64,000 bases of DNA. Source: Corylus avellana (taxonomy: Eukaryota > Streptophyta > Magnoliopsida > Fagales > Betulaceae). The DNA lies in assembly GCF_901000735.1 (NCBI RefSeq), contig NC_081547.1, forward strand, positions 20,708,838 through 20,772,837. Reading direction: 5' to 3'. Below the pieces are notes generated by a model. That model saw only the letters and a program-made list of their open reading frames with translations, made no database searches and was not told the origin of the DNA. How positions within the stretch are numbered: the first letter of the stretch is position 1; every line of letters begins with the position of its first letter. Shown piece by piece: positions 23,601 through 35,178 of this stretch. A program made the position numbers and the translations under genes.

Positions 23601-25087
23601 CCTTAGAAATCGGTTTGGGAGGTTAAGAGGACGTATGGACAAAATGAGGTTCAACCTGAAATCTTCGGAGCGGATATACGGCCTTGAGCCCAAACGTACT
23701 GTCAGAAGCATTCCAGGGAACCCTATTTTGGCCAGCCATCTGATAGCTCCTGTTTTTTTGTTATAGGGTTGTTTTAGTAGAATTATGACTAATAGAAAGT
23801 TTTCCATAGATTTGGGGAGCCCGGACCGTTTGGAGGAGTATTCAGAGAATTTGTACGACCTAGGTGAGTTTTAACTCACATAATGTTTGCTATTATTTTT
23901 CATGACTGAACGACTATTTTGTGTACCAAAACATGCATATTTGCAACTCTCACAATATACACTTGTTGCACATGAATTCTAACTTTTTGAGAAAAACGTT
24001 GAGCTTAATATGTTAACAAAGTGAGACTTGTAAAAACATGCATATAAAATACAGACAAGATAAATTGCATCGTATGACATGGTATATTGGTACATGCGGG
24101 ATAACAGCCATGGGCTTACTATACATGTGAACTTTATGGTCAAATGTGTGTGTTATATGGGCCTTGGATCCAATAGTTGTTTCATGAACGGTGAAGCCTT
24201 AATGGGCGGCGACTACAAAACGGACATCATTAGTGGTGTGGGCCACCCGAGATCGGACTCAGTCATGCTGCGAGTATTATGTACGATAGCATACAATGGT
24301 TGAGGAACCGACATTGTATTATAGGTTTCTCGGGACAGCGCCAACCCTGCTAAAAAAGAGTAACATCTCGAGTAGACCATACTGTTGAACTATGACTGTT
24401 AGTCTGTATCATATGCATATATCATATATCTATATCACACCTTTGGAAAACTGTCATGACGGAACTGTCGCATACTTTATAAAAAATTAGAGTTTATTAT
24501 TAAACTGGTATGGGCTTTATAAGCGTTAACATTCACCAAGTCTTTAGACTTACCCCTTTATTTATGTTTTTTCCCCTCCATTACGAGTAATTGCGCGTCT
24601 TGGCTAGCCTAGACAAGGATGCCTTCGAAGTAGACATGGGTGATTGCGCAAGACCTGATTCGAGTCATTTTTGAGGATATGGACTTAGTTTAGTTGAAGT
24701 CCATGTAGGATGACAAAGGAACCACCCGAGCAGATATATATGATGGCGATTCTTATCTCATTAGCATTACTTAAACTTAGGATTTGATCTGTTGATCTTT
24801 TATTAAACAGTTATGTTATGGGAGTTAACCTTTATTTTGATGATGATTTGATGACCGGTACATTTGGCGACTATTTTTATATTATGAGGTGTTATGTTAC
24901 TCTAGTGTATGAATGCGTGATTGTTTATTTAATGCTCTCTATTCCTATAGTTTAAAAAGTTTTCCACTGTGGTCTCTCGTTTATGAGAGGTTGAAATCCC
25001 TAAATCTTGTCCCGTGAGGGATAGAGCTGGGAGACGAATCATGGGATCAATTACCAGTTAATTGACTTGCCCATCGAGGTCGTTACA
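20656..25087 (+). repeat. Gypsy 3' LTR, split by a nested element
   Basis: LTR parts 20656-20870 and 23097-25087, about 2.2 kb when the insert is removed. Starts TGTAGTGACCC and ends CGTTACA before the CTCCA duplication. TATA box near 23272. Compared with the 5' LTR it retains the distal kilobase (24035-25087), which has only short open frames. Confidence 0.9.
20871..23096 (-). mobile_element. Inverted solo LTR of the same gypsy family, nested in the 3' LTR
   Basis: On the minus strand this 2226-bp unit starts TGTAGTGACCCAAATAATTA and ends GGCGTTACA, the same ends as the host LTR. It is full length and lacks any internal coding region, so it is a solo LTR. The target duplication is CGTAC (20866-20870) and CGTAT (23097-23101), differing by one C-to-T change. 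Includes a TA microsatellite near 21430 and another near 21943, and many GTAC sites at 22180-22970. Confidence 0.9.
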
Positions 25088-25092
25088 CTCCA

Positions 25093-25347
25093 ACAGCTAG
25101 GGGAGGAGAGGCTGAAACCCCCTCCTCTCCCCACTTCCTCCTTCCCCCACCCCTTCTATCCTCTTCGGAGGATCTATTCACCTCTTCGAAGGCCTATCCA
25201 TCTCCTATGGCAAGCTCTCCCAGTCCAGCAACTCTGTTGGCATCTCCTTCACTGCAGATAGTCCGATTCCAGCTTCGATCCACCGTCCTCAGCCTTGGCT
25301 TTGCACTCTCCTTGAAGTTTTTGGATTGATTTTTTTTTTCAAAATTA
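25093..25347. other. Flank of the gypsy insertion, no gene recognised
   Basis: C/T-rich sequence continuing the pre-insertion flank. It shows a 64-codon open frame (25067-25261) of low complexity that starts inside the LTR, so I do not call it a gene. Confidence 0.4.
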
Positions 25348-25600
25348 GATCCATGAACTTGAGGACGCTCCACCCCTAGATACACTGGATCAAAATCTTA
25401 CGATACAAATTCCACATACCGCAGAGGTGTATGTAACCTATGACAAGTCAATTGATGAAGTCCATGTTCATCCTGCAGCAATTGCAAAAGTCATTAGGGC
25501 TACAAAAATCCCTCGTTCGCTTATACAAGAATCTCATGAAATTGATCTGATGGATTTTGAAGGAAAGCTTGTGACTTTCTCCAAATCAAGAGGATTGCTT
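25348..25600 (+). pseudogene. Exon-like coding fragment, family not recognised
   Basis: After a T-rich tract and TTAG at about 25347, one frame stays open for about 84 codons and reads like real protein: LEDAPPLDTLDQN, AEVYVTYDKSIDEVHVHPAA, VIRATKIPRSLIQES, HEIDLMDFEGKLVTFSKSRG. No clear GT donor closes it; the frame runs into AT-rich DNA with stops near 25637. It may be one exon of a host gene left by transposon insertions or captured by a transposon. I do not recognise the family and assign no function. Confidence 0.45.
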
Positions 25601-25711
25601 GACATGATTTGGTTAATTTTTTCATTAATCAAAAATTAGCTTTTTTATTTTTTATTTTTTATTTTTATTTTTTTATTTTTTATTTTCTTTTGACTGTCTT
25701 CATTTATTTAT

Positions 25712-26336
25712 GGGAAATTATATCAAAACACCTTGGGTAAGCATGCTAAAATTTTTTGTCCCTAAGTTTTTTTTTTTTTTGACAATTTACTCCTTAGGTC
25801 AATCGAAATGCCAAGAAAATCCCTACAGTCAAACTTTTTTAACTGCCATTAGATTGGTTGAAATACACCATTTTGCACGTCAGCATAATAATTTTTTTAT
25901 TAATTTAATTTAAAAATTAAAAAAAAAAAAAGAAGGGGTGAGCGGCCACCCTTAGGGTTTAGGGGTGACCTGCGGGCCACGTGCCACCTCAAACCACCCA
26001 AGGGGTGGCCGCTCCTGGAGGTAACCAGAAGCCACCCCAGGGGTGGTTTGCCCACCCCTAGGGTGGCTTCCGGCCACCCTATAATGGTTGGGGTGCTTTC
26101 AATTTTTTTTTTTTTTTTTAATTTTTAAATTAAATTTATAAAAAAAAAATTATGCTGATATGGCAAAACAGTGCATTTCATCCAATCTAACGACAGTTAA
26201 AAAAATTTGACGGTAGAAATTTTCTTGTCATTTCTATGCACCCAAAAAGTAAATTGTCAAAAAAAAAAAAAAAAAAAAAACTTAGGGATAAAAAAATTTT
26301 GGCTTGCTTACCCTAGGTGTTTTGATATAATTTCCC
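25712..26336. mobile_element. Mutator-like MITE with long inverted repeats and 9-bp target duplication
   Basis: The termini GGGAAATTATATCAAAACAC and its reverse complement begin inverted arms of roughly 200 bp each. A perfect 9-bp direct duplication TTTATTTAT lies outside (25703-25711 and 26337-26345). A 9-bp duplication with long inverted repeats points to the Mutator-like (MULE) superfamily. The core (25935-26085) is unusually GC-rich for this window and is made of repeated GGGGTGGC/GCCACCCC units that fold on themselves. No transposase. Confidence 0.8.
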
Positions 26337-26573
26337 TTTATTTATCAGCTGCTTCCGTGGAGAAATTAACAAAGCGGTGACAAAAAAAGGCAAAAATCAA
26401 TTAAATTAACAGCGACTAAGTTTGAATGCTTGAGTCATATATAGTCTAAGCAATTTTTCTTTTTAATTTTTTTAATTTTTAATTTTTAATTTTTTTTTTG
26501 TTTTTTAAGTAAAAAAACAGGGGTATGAATAAAAAATATATATATATATTGCTTTTAGCTAAGAAGGTGCATG
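26337..26573. other. AT-rich spacer
   Basis: T-rich low-complexity DNA between the MITE and the LINE ORF1 remnant; nothing recognised. Confidence 0.5.
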
Positions 26574-27505
26574 GCAAATAAATTTTCCTTTCCTTTAATT
26601 ATGGATATCTCAACTCAAGATCTAGGCTCCCTTATTGCTCAATAGCTGCACTAACTTGGGGAGAACCCTTCCTTTCAACTAAAAACCCTCTCCCCTGTGA
26701 TGAACTTTTACCTTTGGTAGGGCATGTCATGTCCCATAAAACTCAAAACAACCAATCTGTAAATGCTGGCCTTATTAAAGCATGGTTCTGTGCCAGCCCT
26801 TTCTCCTTTGCTGTTCTTAGCCCAAACACTTTCCTTTCCAAATTTTCTATGAACACATAACTAGAATTCTCAACCAAACCTGGAATGTAAATGGCTTTTT
26901 AATAGCTTTACAACTTTGGTCTCACACTGCCTAGGAGAACTCTCCCTCAAAGAAGTTCCTTTCTAGATTCAAGTTCATGGGCTCCCTCTACACAACCTGA
27001 CCATAAAAAATGCCATTGCTTTTGGTAAAGGATTGGGCCACTTTGTGAAGGTTGATGATGCTAGTGGTGTTTATACCACCTTTCGTAGCTATCTAAGGCT
27101 TATTGTTGATATTAATGTCGCAAGCCTTTGAATCTAGGTTTTCCCTTCACCATAAATGATGGAACTGCTACTTGGGTAAGTTTGAAGTATGAAAGGTTGG
27201 ATGTCTATTGCACTGACTGTGGAATGATTGGCCACAAACAATTTTCTTGCCAAGCCCCTCAAGTAGAAAGATTTCCTACCAAGTACAAAACCTCTCTCAA
27301 AGTTACCATATTCTCATACATGTTTCCTTTTTCACCTTTGGCTCACAATGAGGTAAAAATCAAAATCATTCAACCTTCTTCCCCTGTTCTAGGTCACAGA
27401 TTTGAACCCACTCAGCCATGCATGACCAGCTCTCATCCCCATGCAAACGAGCTAGAAACTCACCTCAATCCTCACAATTCTCTGACTCCACAACAATTCA
27501 TGTAG
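26574..27505 (+). pseudogene. LINE ORF1 (DUF4283 / CCHC zinc knuckle) remnant
   Basis: Pieces in shifting frames match the nucleic-acid-binding ORF1 protein of plant L1-type LINEs. The DUF4283-like part is broken by stops (26580-27000: LNQTWNVNGFLIAL and neighbours). It is followed by AIAFGKGLGHFVKVDDASG and then a clean frame from 27128 with NLGFPFTINDGTATWVSLKYERL and the zinc knuckle CTDCGMIGHKQFSC (C-x2-C-x4-H-x4-C, all ligands present). A Ser/Pro-rich tail ends at 27505. No ORF2 follows, so the element is truncated. It differs from the LINE at 4380-6830. Confidence 0.75.
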
Positions 27506-27644
27506 GTGTGAACGCAAAGGAGCCTATTCTAATCAAGATTCTTATTTTATAGATTATGAAGAAACATAATGTGACATTCTATAAATTCTATAAATTTAAA
27601 ATAGAATCATAAAGAAAATTTTGTATATATTACATACATTTATA

Positions 27645-28080
27645 CACTACAAAAAACTAATTTTTTGCTGACATAAGTTTTCTGACGTGTCAGGTGGTCT
27701 GACACGTCAGAAAATTCTCTTGACGGGGTATTTTTTACGTATTTCAGGTGTTAAAATTATGGGTGTCAGAAATAGAAAATTTCTAACGTGTTAGATTTAA
27801 CACGTCAGAATTTTCTGACGAGTTAAAAGTGACACGTTAGAAAAAAATTTTGACGTGTCACTTTCTAACATGTCAAAGTTTTTTGACGTGTCAGAAAATG
27901 ACACATTAGAAAATTTTTCTGACATGTCATCAGAGGCACGTCAGAAATTTTTCTAACACGTCAGAAATTTCTAACGTGTGGGAAATATACACGTCAAAAA
28001 AATCTGATGTGTCAGAGACCATGACACGTCAGGAATTTCTGACGTGTCATAACATGACACGTCATAAAATTTGGTTATCT
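27645..28080. repeat. CACTA element terminus with subterminal repeat array
   Basis: Starts CACTACAAAAAACTAATTTT at 27645. Then about 18 short units around TTTCTGACGTGTC (and reverse complement GACACGTCAGAAA) are packed in both orientations over 400 bp. In En/Spm-type elements such arrays are binding sites of the element's own protein. This is the 3' end relative to the transposase coding strand (minus). The opposite end is missing. Confidence 0.78.
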
Positions 28081-30539
28081 TTAAAAAACTTTTACCCCTA
28101 TATATTTTTTGAATTTTTTCGGGATTGCACCCGAATTTTGGATTACAATTAACCTGATATACAATTTATCCATTGATCCATGCAAATAATATACAATTTT
28201 TTCATCAGTCCATGCAAATAACATAAGTCATATCCATTAACATCAATCACAAACTATCCACCAAAACTAGCTTCAAGACACAAAAAATGACATATATACC
28301 AAGTGCGAATGGCCAACCACAAATAACATAATATACATCAATTTAACTATCTCTGTTATCATCAAAGAAACTATCTCAAATACAATTACATCAACAAAAT
28401 AACTTATGTACAATAAGTGTGAATGGCCAACCAGACGTTCAATGCTGATCATTGACATCGATAGCTTCCTCTCCATGATGTCCATTACCTACAAATGATA
28501 AAACAAACAATCACCAAACAAATGAAATCCACTAGCTGCAAATGATAATACAAACAATCATTGAGCAACGTCACTATAGAAAGTGAAAGAAAAATGCTTG
28601 AATATTCACCCAATTCAGTTGTTGATTCTTTCACAATAAATGATATAACAAAAATAGGTAAAACGTTGAAGTTAGCAGAAAATTCATATAAAAAAGGAAA
28701 AAAAAATTAAGATATATATATATGCATGGTCACAGAGCAATCAATGCTTTTGTTAAATTTATAAACATGAGAAGATGAGCTTCGTTTTTGCCATGGCAAT
28801 TATGTGAGACATGGGAACTTTCTCTTTTTTTCCATTGCAATTATAGAGCTTCCATGCCTTTTTAACGTCGGGGGTTCAATGGAAGAAATGATAAAGAAAA
28901 GGAAAAGCTCCAACACGCCTGCGAAAGTGAAAGCTTCATCCCTCTCTAGAATTGAGTGCTAGGTAGCTGCAATCCTATAAGGGTGATTTCATATAATTAA
29001 CTACTAATTCCCGATTATCTAAAACACCATTCCTTTTTCTATTTTATCTAAAAATATATTTCAAAAACACCATATATACTACTCTCTAAATATTTCTCTA
29101 CTCTATTAAATCATCTTTTTAATAATCTATTATGCCATTTCATATATGTGGACAATATATGTACTCCCTCTCAATGAGATTGATTTAACATGTAAAGTTA
29201 GAAACAAAAACACAACCAAGATAGAATAAGTATGGAAGAGGAACCACTAACCCCATTTTTGTTTTAATGACCAGATATTTAGCTTAGATTTATTAATTAT
29301 ATAGACTATGCATCTATTTATTACGAAATATTGCAAGGCTAACCTCCGTTTAAATGTTTAACTAATTAAGTCTCAAATTGGTTATTTACAACTACATGTA
29401 CTGTTAAGTTAAACTAATCTAGATTACAAAACAAGTTTTCTTTTCATATGATAATTAGAAGGTTAATTAGACTCTTTAGATCTTAGAGACACACACTTGA
29501 ATTGCATCTATTCATGGCAAGAGGGGCCAAAGAAATTTTATAACTAATGTGAGATCAATTTGTAAATCTAATACAATTCATTTTTCTTAAGAGATTGTCT
29601 CTAACTTAATTTATGATTTTATAACTTATTATGCTATAACAATATACTTTTACAGCCCTATTCATTTTATTTCAAAAAATTTGCCAATGGCCTTCCATCT
29701 TATAAAATTAATAAAATAGATACATGCATACTCTTAGATTTTTGATTGACCGATTCAATGTTCAAAGCATATAGATGTAAAACATGGTGGGGTAGTTTTT
29801 TACTTAAGGTTAAGTGTCAAATTCCTACATACATGTCAAGTACAACCGTACCCCATCTATGGCTCGTTGAGCATTACTCCGCTCAAGATTGGATTGTCAA
29901 ACATACAAAGCTACGCAACCTACTCAACCTAGGTACTTTTACCCCCATGCATTTATATCTATTTATATTTAGAGTTACAAAATTAACTTTTTGAACAACT
30001 ATTCTTGATGATATTGATTTGCATGTATTGCTTTGTGCCATGCATTTATATCCATTTATATGCCCATGAATAACTCTAAATAATTATCTCAACCAACACT
30101 ATTTCATACCAGACCAAATTAAAGCCAACAATTTGAAATATAAACATAATGCATGTAGCATTTTGATAATCTTCCAGTAATATTTTAATTTGTTGAGGAG
30201 ATTAACACGTAGGAGTTTATATATATTCAACTCATGTTATATTAACTACTTAAAATTATGATATTCATCTAGTGTAGACTTGATCGTTTCATACTCTCAC
30301 ACAATCACATATACTAGATTCTTAATATTCTACAAGGACCATAGTGGTCTATCTCATAATACCAATAAACACTTCAAATGCAATGCTCTAACTCACATCC
30401 ACCACCAAACCAACCATGATATATAAACCAAATTCAATAGGATTTACAACATCATGAATGAGAATGACTACAACATATCCAAACTCTAAATTTAGAAGTT
30501 CACATATATATAGGGACAGTTCTAAAACCACATTGACCA
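28081..30539. other. Non-coding interior of the CACTA element
   Basis: AT-rich DNA between the subterminal array and the transposase remnant. Short open frames here have no recognisable features. Probably 3' non-coding part of the element, possibly with smaller insertions I cannot delimit. Confidence 0.4.
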
Positions 30540-32420
30540 TTAAAAAATGTCATTACCTGATTCACTATCGACCAACGGTCGCACCATTGCAAAGGGTGGG
30601 GAAGTTCTGTCTGGTGCGAAGCTCGACCGCATCATTTCCTCGAGCTCGCGAAAACGGGCATCAAACATTGCCTAACGTTTAGCCTCCTGTTGAGCCAATC
30701 GTGCATTGTTCACTGCCATCTACTCTGCCACTTGTTGAGCTACCCACATATTGTTCTTGGCCAACAAGGCATCTATCTCTTCCTTGTGCTTTGCCTTCAC
30801 CGCCTCAAGCGCTCTGTCAAGTGTTTCTTGTGATATCATGGAATGCCTGGTGTTTTCTGACCATGCCTGTGACGGTGTATAATATGAGTGTATGTACCCC
30901 CGCATAGGCAAAATATTTGGTCCAGCCTGCCGAACCCTACCAACGTACTCAGGCTTATTTCCAAGCGCCTATGCATATGCGTCGTTCGGCGCCCACCTGA
31001 CCGTTCCTTTTGTCATGCTAGACGATGCTGCAGGGTCGGTGGGTATAAGCTCCGCCATCATTTCCTGTATGTTACATTAATTATTGGGTTAGTGGGTCAT
31101 ACAACTGTTAATCGCAAATAAATTATCAAATATATAAGCAAAACAACATTTGAAAGGTGAGTAGCATACACATCTCTCCTTCACTATGTCATTCGGATAT
31201 GTACCGTCCTTCTTCGTGTGTGTGCGAATACAATTCTGTGCACGAGTAGGAGGAGTGCCCAGACGTATGGCCCGCCGAAAACATAGGACATACATATATA
31301 TTTAAATATATCAAATGATAACATGTTTACATTTATAAGAATAGGGTAAATTACACATTGACCTCCTCATGTGTCACCCTGGCGTAGATCTTCGATTCGG
31401 TGCAATGAGGCGTATTATTCAATGCTCGCAAGCTCTTCATGTGTGCCGCATAATCCTACACAGTTAACATTCTTAATATGTTAATTCTAACACAATTACA
31501 ATTAATGACACTATACAAAATGAAAAGTTTAACTCATGGCTTACCTTATTATCCTGGCTACACCATCTCTCCAATAAGATCTCCAAGTCGACGGCATTGT
31601 ATGCGGAGAGCATTTCTTGCCCCACTCTTGCCCGTACAGTGGCTGGAATATCTTCCGCCGTAATGGCAAGAACTTTTTTAAGCTCGTGCCTCCAAGTCCG
31701 CAGCTTGGAGCCCATATCCCGGAATGCTTCATTCTTTACGGCTTTCAAGTTGCAATCGGGCGGGACGAAAAAGTATACCTGCACAAGTTTAAAATTGATA
31801 AATTAAAAAAACCTAAAATATATGTGTATATGTATATAGATATAAACACACATATATATGTACAACTTAGAACGTATATATACATATATACATTAGAAGT
31901 GTTTGACATAATATGCAACACATACCATCAAGGCGTCTCAAATATCCTCTTTGGTACGCTGCGGTACCTTCGTCCAATCGTCCAGTATTTGGACATAATT
32001 TCCGCCGCTTATTACGTCTCTTGTCATCTGTCTAAACCTCACGGCGCTAAAGCCGACTGCCTACCATGATGCATTGTACTCCAGTAAGATCCATTTGCCG
32101 GTAGGGACTCCCGGCAACCTGTACGAGTCAAGAATGGTAAACACCTCAATAATTGTGTTTCCATCTGAATCAGTACCTAACAGATTAAAAATTACCGATG
32201 TAAGTTATTTCGAATTGAATACTAACTACAAGTAAATTAAGACCTATATGCATGACATTCGAGCATATACACTTACTTATGGTCCGAACCTGTCGAGGGC
32301 CTAACCGGTCGTTGGGAGCAGGGTTGGTGGGCTGCGGGTCATCCGTGGCCCATGTCCCACCAGTCATGTCTTCCTGGGCCTCTATCTCACTATCCTGGGC
32401 ACCTGCTTTGTATTTATTTA
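30540..32420 (-). pseudogene. En/Spm (CACTA) plant transposase-family gene, decayed (Transposase_24-like)
   Basis: Minus-strand gene with splice-like pieces. A start-proximal exon (about 32420-32276, GGTWATDDPQPTNP...GLRQVRTI-like) is followed by exon 32176-31926 (DSDGNTIIEVFTILDSYRL, PGVPTGKWILLEYNASW), exon 31778-31545 (VYFFVPPDC...DLEILLERWCSQDNK), exon 31455-31363 (ALNNTPHCTESKIYARVTHEE), a part near 31290-31165 (THTKKDGTYPNDIVKERC), and the last part 31065-30540 (GNKPEYVGRVRQAGPNILP and a coiled-coil-like C-terminus). Order and motifs fit the plant En/Spm-associated transposase family. At least five in-frame stops (for example in NASW-stop-AVG and EDI-stop-DALM) make it a pseudogene. The region upstream of 32420 is lost at the TRIM boundary. 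Confidence 0.75.
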
Positions 32421-32537
32421 TAATGTTTAGAATTCTATAAAGTTGTAGTTGTAGTTAAATATAATTGATATCGCACCAATATAGTTAGAAACTTTCAAAA
32501 CTTTCAATCTATCAAAAAAACTTTTGGCTGTACCTGC

Positions 32538-33088
32538 TGTAACATCCCTGCTCCAAGTAGTATGATATTGTCCGCTTTGGGCCAAGCCCGCACGGTTTTA
32601 TTATTGGGTTTATCCCCAAAAGGCCTCATACCATTTATGGAGAATATATTTCATATAAACACATCATCTTTTCCATGCCCAGGGAATGTGAGACATCACA
32701 ATCACCCCCTCTTAGGACGCAGCGTCCTCACTGTCGACCCTCATGGGCTTGTGCACGCTCCCTCCATCTCAAGCTGGGCTATGGCTCTAATACCATATGT
32801 AACTTCCCTGCTCCAAGTGGACATCACAATCACCCCCTCTTACGACGCAGCGTCCTCACTGCCGACCCTCATGGGCTTGTGCACGCTCCCTCCATCTCAG
32901 GCTGGGCTATGGCTCTAATACCATATGTAACTTCCCTACTCCAAGTGGTATGATGTTGTCCGCTTTGGGCCAAGCCCGCACAGTTTTATTATTGGGTATA
33001 CCCCCAAAAGGCCTCATACCATTTAGGGAGAGTATATTTCATATAAACACATCATCTTTTCCATGCCCAGGCAATGTGAGACGTCACA
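32538..33088 (-). mobile_element. TRIM element with an extra internal unit (LTR-int-dLTR-int-LTR), copy 1
   Basis: Two 163-bp LTRs (32538-32700 and 32926-33088) start TGTGA.GTCTCACATT and end GTTACA on the minus strand. Directly after the LTR comes TATGGTATTAGAGCC, a near match to the primer-binding site for initiator Met tRNA. Between the LTRs are two copies of a ~97-bp internal domain separated by a 31-bp LTR remnant (32798-32828) with its middle deleted. It has no coding capacity, as expected of terminal-repeat retrotransposons in miniature. The 5-bp flanks do not match (CCTGC and TCTAA). Confidence 0.85.
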
Positions 33089-35030
33089 TCTAACCATTGA
33101 TTTTTCTGGTCATGTATCATAACCTCTTGATAACTTTCTAGCTCTCCCCCATTAGAAAGTAACACATACTCATTAATTGAATACTTTCTAGAAGGCTGTC
33201 GGTTTCTAGTAGATCTTCTCAACTGAATCTTAGTGGCTGGTTCTAAAGAAGCTTGCTCTTGGTGCTCTTCTGACTCTACATTATCAATTGCAGGCTCACC
33301 ATTTTCACCAACTGTATCAACCTGTTCTTCTTGTACATCTCTTATGTGTTTATCATGCATCACACAAGGAGGAATAACTGGTTCCAAATCAACACGGTAT
33401 TCACTGAGAGACTCTGCCTTTTTCTGATCCAAGTCTTCAATGGTTTGATCTTCAAAAAATATGACATCTCTGCTTCGTATGATTTTCTTATTAACCGGAT
33501 CCCACAATCTGTAACCAAACTCCTTGTGCCTATAACCCATGAAGATACATTGCTTGACTTTGCTATTAAGCTTTGACCTCTCATCTCTAGGAATATGGAC
33601 GAATGCCCTGCAGCCAAGCACTCTCAAGTGCTCAAAAGAAACATCTTTCCCTATCGAAACCCTTTGAGGAATGTCACCATCTAAAGGAATTGAAGGAGAA
33701 AGATTTATCAAGTCAACTGCTATCCTCATTACCTCACCCTAAAATTGTTTAGGCAATTTTGCATGAGAGAGCATACACCTAATTCTCTCACAGATGGTTC
33801 TGTTCATTCTCTCTACTACGCCATTATGCTGCGGAGTCTTAGGTACAGTTTTTCTCAAGCCTGATCCCATGGCTTTTGCAATACTCTACAAATGGTCCTC
33901 TGTATTCACCACCATTGTCTACACGGACGCATTTTAACTGCCTTCCAGTTTCTTTTTCAACCTTCATATGAAAGACTTTGAACACACCCAATACCTGATC
34001 TTTTGTTTTCAAGGCAAACAACCATACCTTTCTAGAGTAGTCATCAATAAAAGTCACATAATAAAGTGCACCACCTATAGTTTTAGTGTTCATATTGCAG
34101 AAATCAGTGTGAACTAAATTAAGAATATTAGACTTTCTTGATGAAGAGGATTTTTGAAATGAAACTCTTCTTTGTTTTCCAACAAGACAATGAATACAGG
34201 GTATTAGTGGCGTACCTTTATTATTAGGCAGGATTTGTTCCTTAGCGAGAATATGAAGTCCCTTCTCACTCATGTGACCAAGCCTCTTGTGCCATTGCTC
34301 AGTGGAATTTTCATTCTCAACAACAATCGTATATCCCTTGACTAGTCTTCCAGCTGTCTTGTAGAGAGTGTTGGTCTTCTTTCCCCTGGGTAAGATAAGA
34401 GAACCCTTGCTCAGTTTCCACTGTCCACCTCCAAGGTAATTGTGGTAGCCTTTATCATCAAGTTTCCCAATAGAAATCAAGTTGAAACGCATTTCAGGAA
34501 CATGTCTGACATCCTTAAGCATCAATTTGCACCCAATTTTGGTTTCTAGCTCTATATCTCCCATGCCCACAACTTTACACTTGACTTCATTTCCCATTCT
34601 AACCCAACCAAAATCGCCACTGGTGTAGGAAGAGAAGAAATCTCTATGTGTAGTAATATGAAAAGATACTGTTATATCAACTACCCACGTAGATTCATCA
34701 CATGCGAGATTAGCATAAGCTTCATCAAAAGCAAATACCACATCACCATCAGATGCAACTTCTGCAGTGTCTTTTTCTTCTTAACGTTCTTCGTCTTTTC
34801 TTTTCAACTGTTATCTTTTAAACTTTCTGCAATCTCTTCTTATATGCCCAGGCTTGCCATAGTGAAAATATTTTATGTCTATTTTTGAATATGACTTTCC
34901 TCTTGACTTGTCACGACTGTCATACTTATGAGGTTTTCTGCTTTTACTTCTCATCCGCCTTTTTATAACAAGTGCCTCTGAATGAGAAAAAATACCTTGC
35001 TCTTTTCTTCTTGCCTCTTCATTGAACATA
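33089..35030 (-). pseudogene. Truncated Ty1/copia retrotransposon (gag end, protease, integrase), copy 1
   Basis: Minus strand, read from 35030 downwards. Gag C-terminus with a zinc knuckle at 34811-35029 (YFHYGKPGHIRRDC; the first two Cys are Tyr). Protease (WVVDITVSFHIT; Asp kept but the following Ser/Thr-Gly-Ala lost). GAG-pre-integrase (WHKRLGHMSEKGLHILAK...CIHCLVGKQ). Integrase core (LVHTDFC, TFIDDYSRKVWLF, VRVDNGGEYRG, then in another frame QHNGVVERMNRT). A one-base frameshift sits near 33850 and a TAG near 33740. The C-terminal part runs to KNQWLD at about 33090. RT and RNase H and both LTRs are absent; the element stops exactly at the TRIM LTR. Resembles the TNT1-94 group. Confidence 0.9.
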
Positions 35031-35134
35031 TTGGTTGAGGTTTTCTGCTTTTACGTATTTATATATTGGTTGAGGTAAACACCATAAACATAAATGTGCT
35101 ATATATATATTTTTCTTTACACTTGATTTAAAAT

Positions 35135-35178
<44 letters not shown>

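Larger units (their letters stand above)
15703..25087 (+). mobile_element. Ty3/gypsy chromovirus-type retrotransposon, complete outline but dead
   Basis: Bounded by TG...CA LTR ends and a perfect 5-bp target duplication CTCCA (15698-15702 and 25088-25092). Order: truncated 5' LTR (15703-16837), protease, reverse transcriptase, RNase H, integrase with a Tekay/Del-like C-terminal tail, purine-rich tract, 3' LTR. The second half of the 5' LTR, primer-binding site and gag are deleted: LTR sequence passes straight into protease-region sequence at about 16838. The intact LTR length is about 2.2 kb, judged from the 3' LTR and a nested solo LTR. Many stops and frameshifts make it non-functional. Confidence 0.92.

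Noticed and set aside
30892..31121. Plus-strand open frames overlapping the CACTA transposase remnant
   Set aside because: The minus strand carries recognisable En/Spm transposase motifs; the plus-strand frames are shadows.
33233..33617. Open frames on both strands overlapping the copia integrase tail
   Set aside because: Shadows of the copia coding strand in other frames; no independent features.
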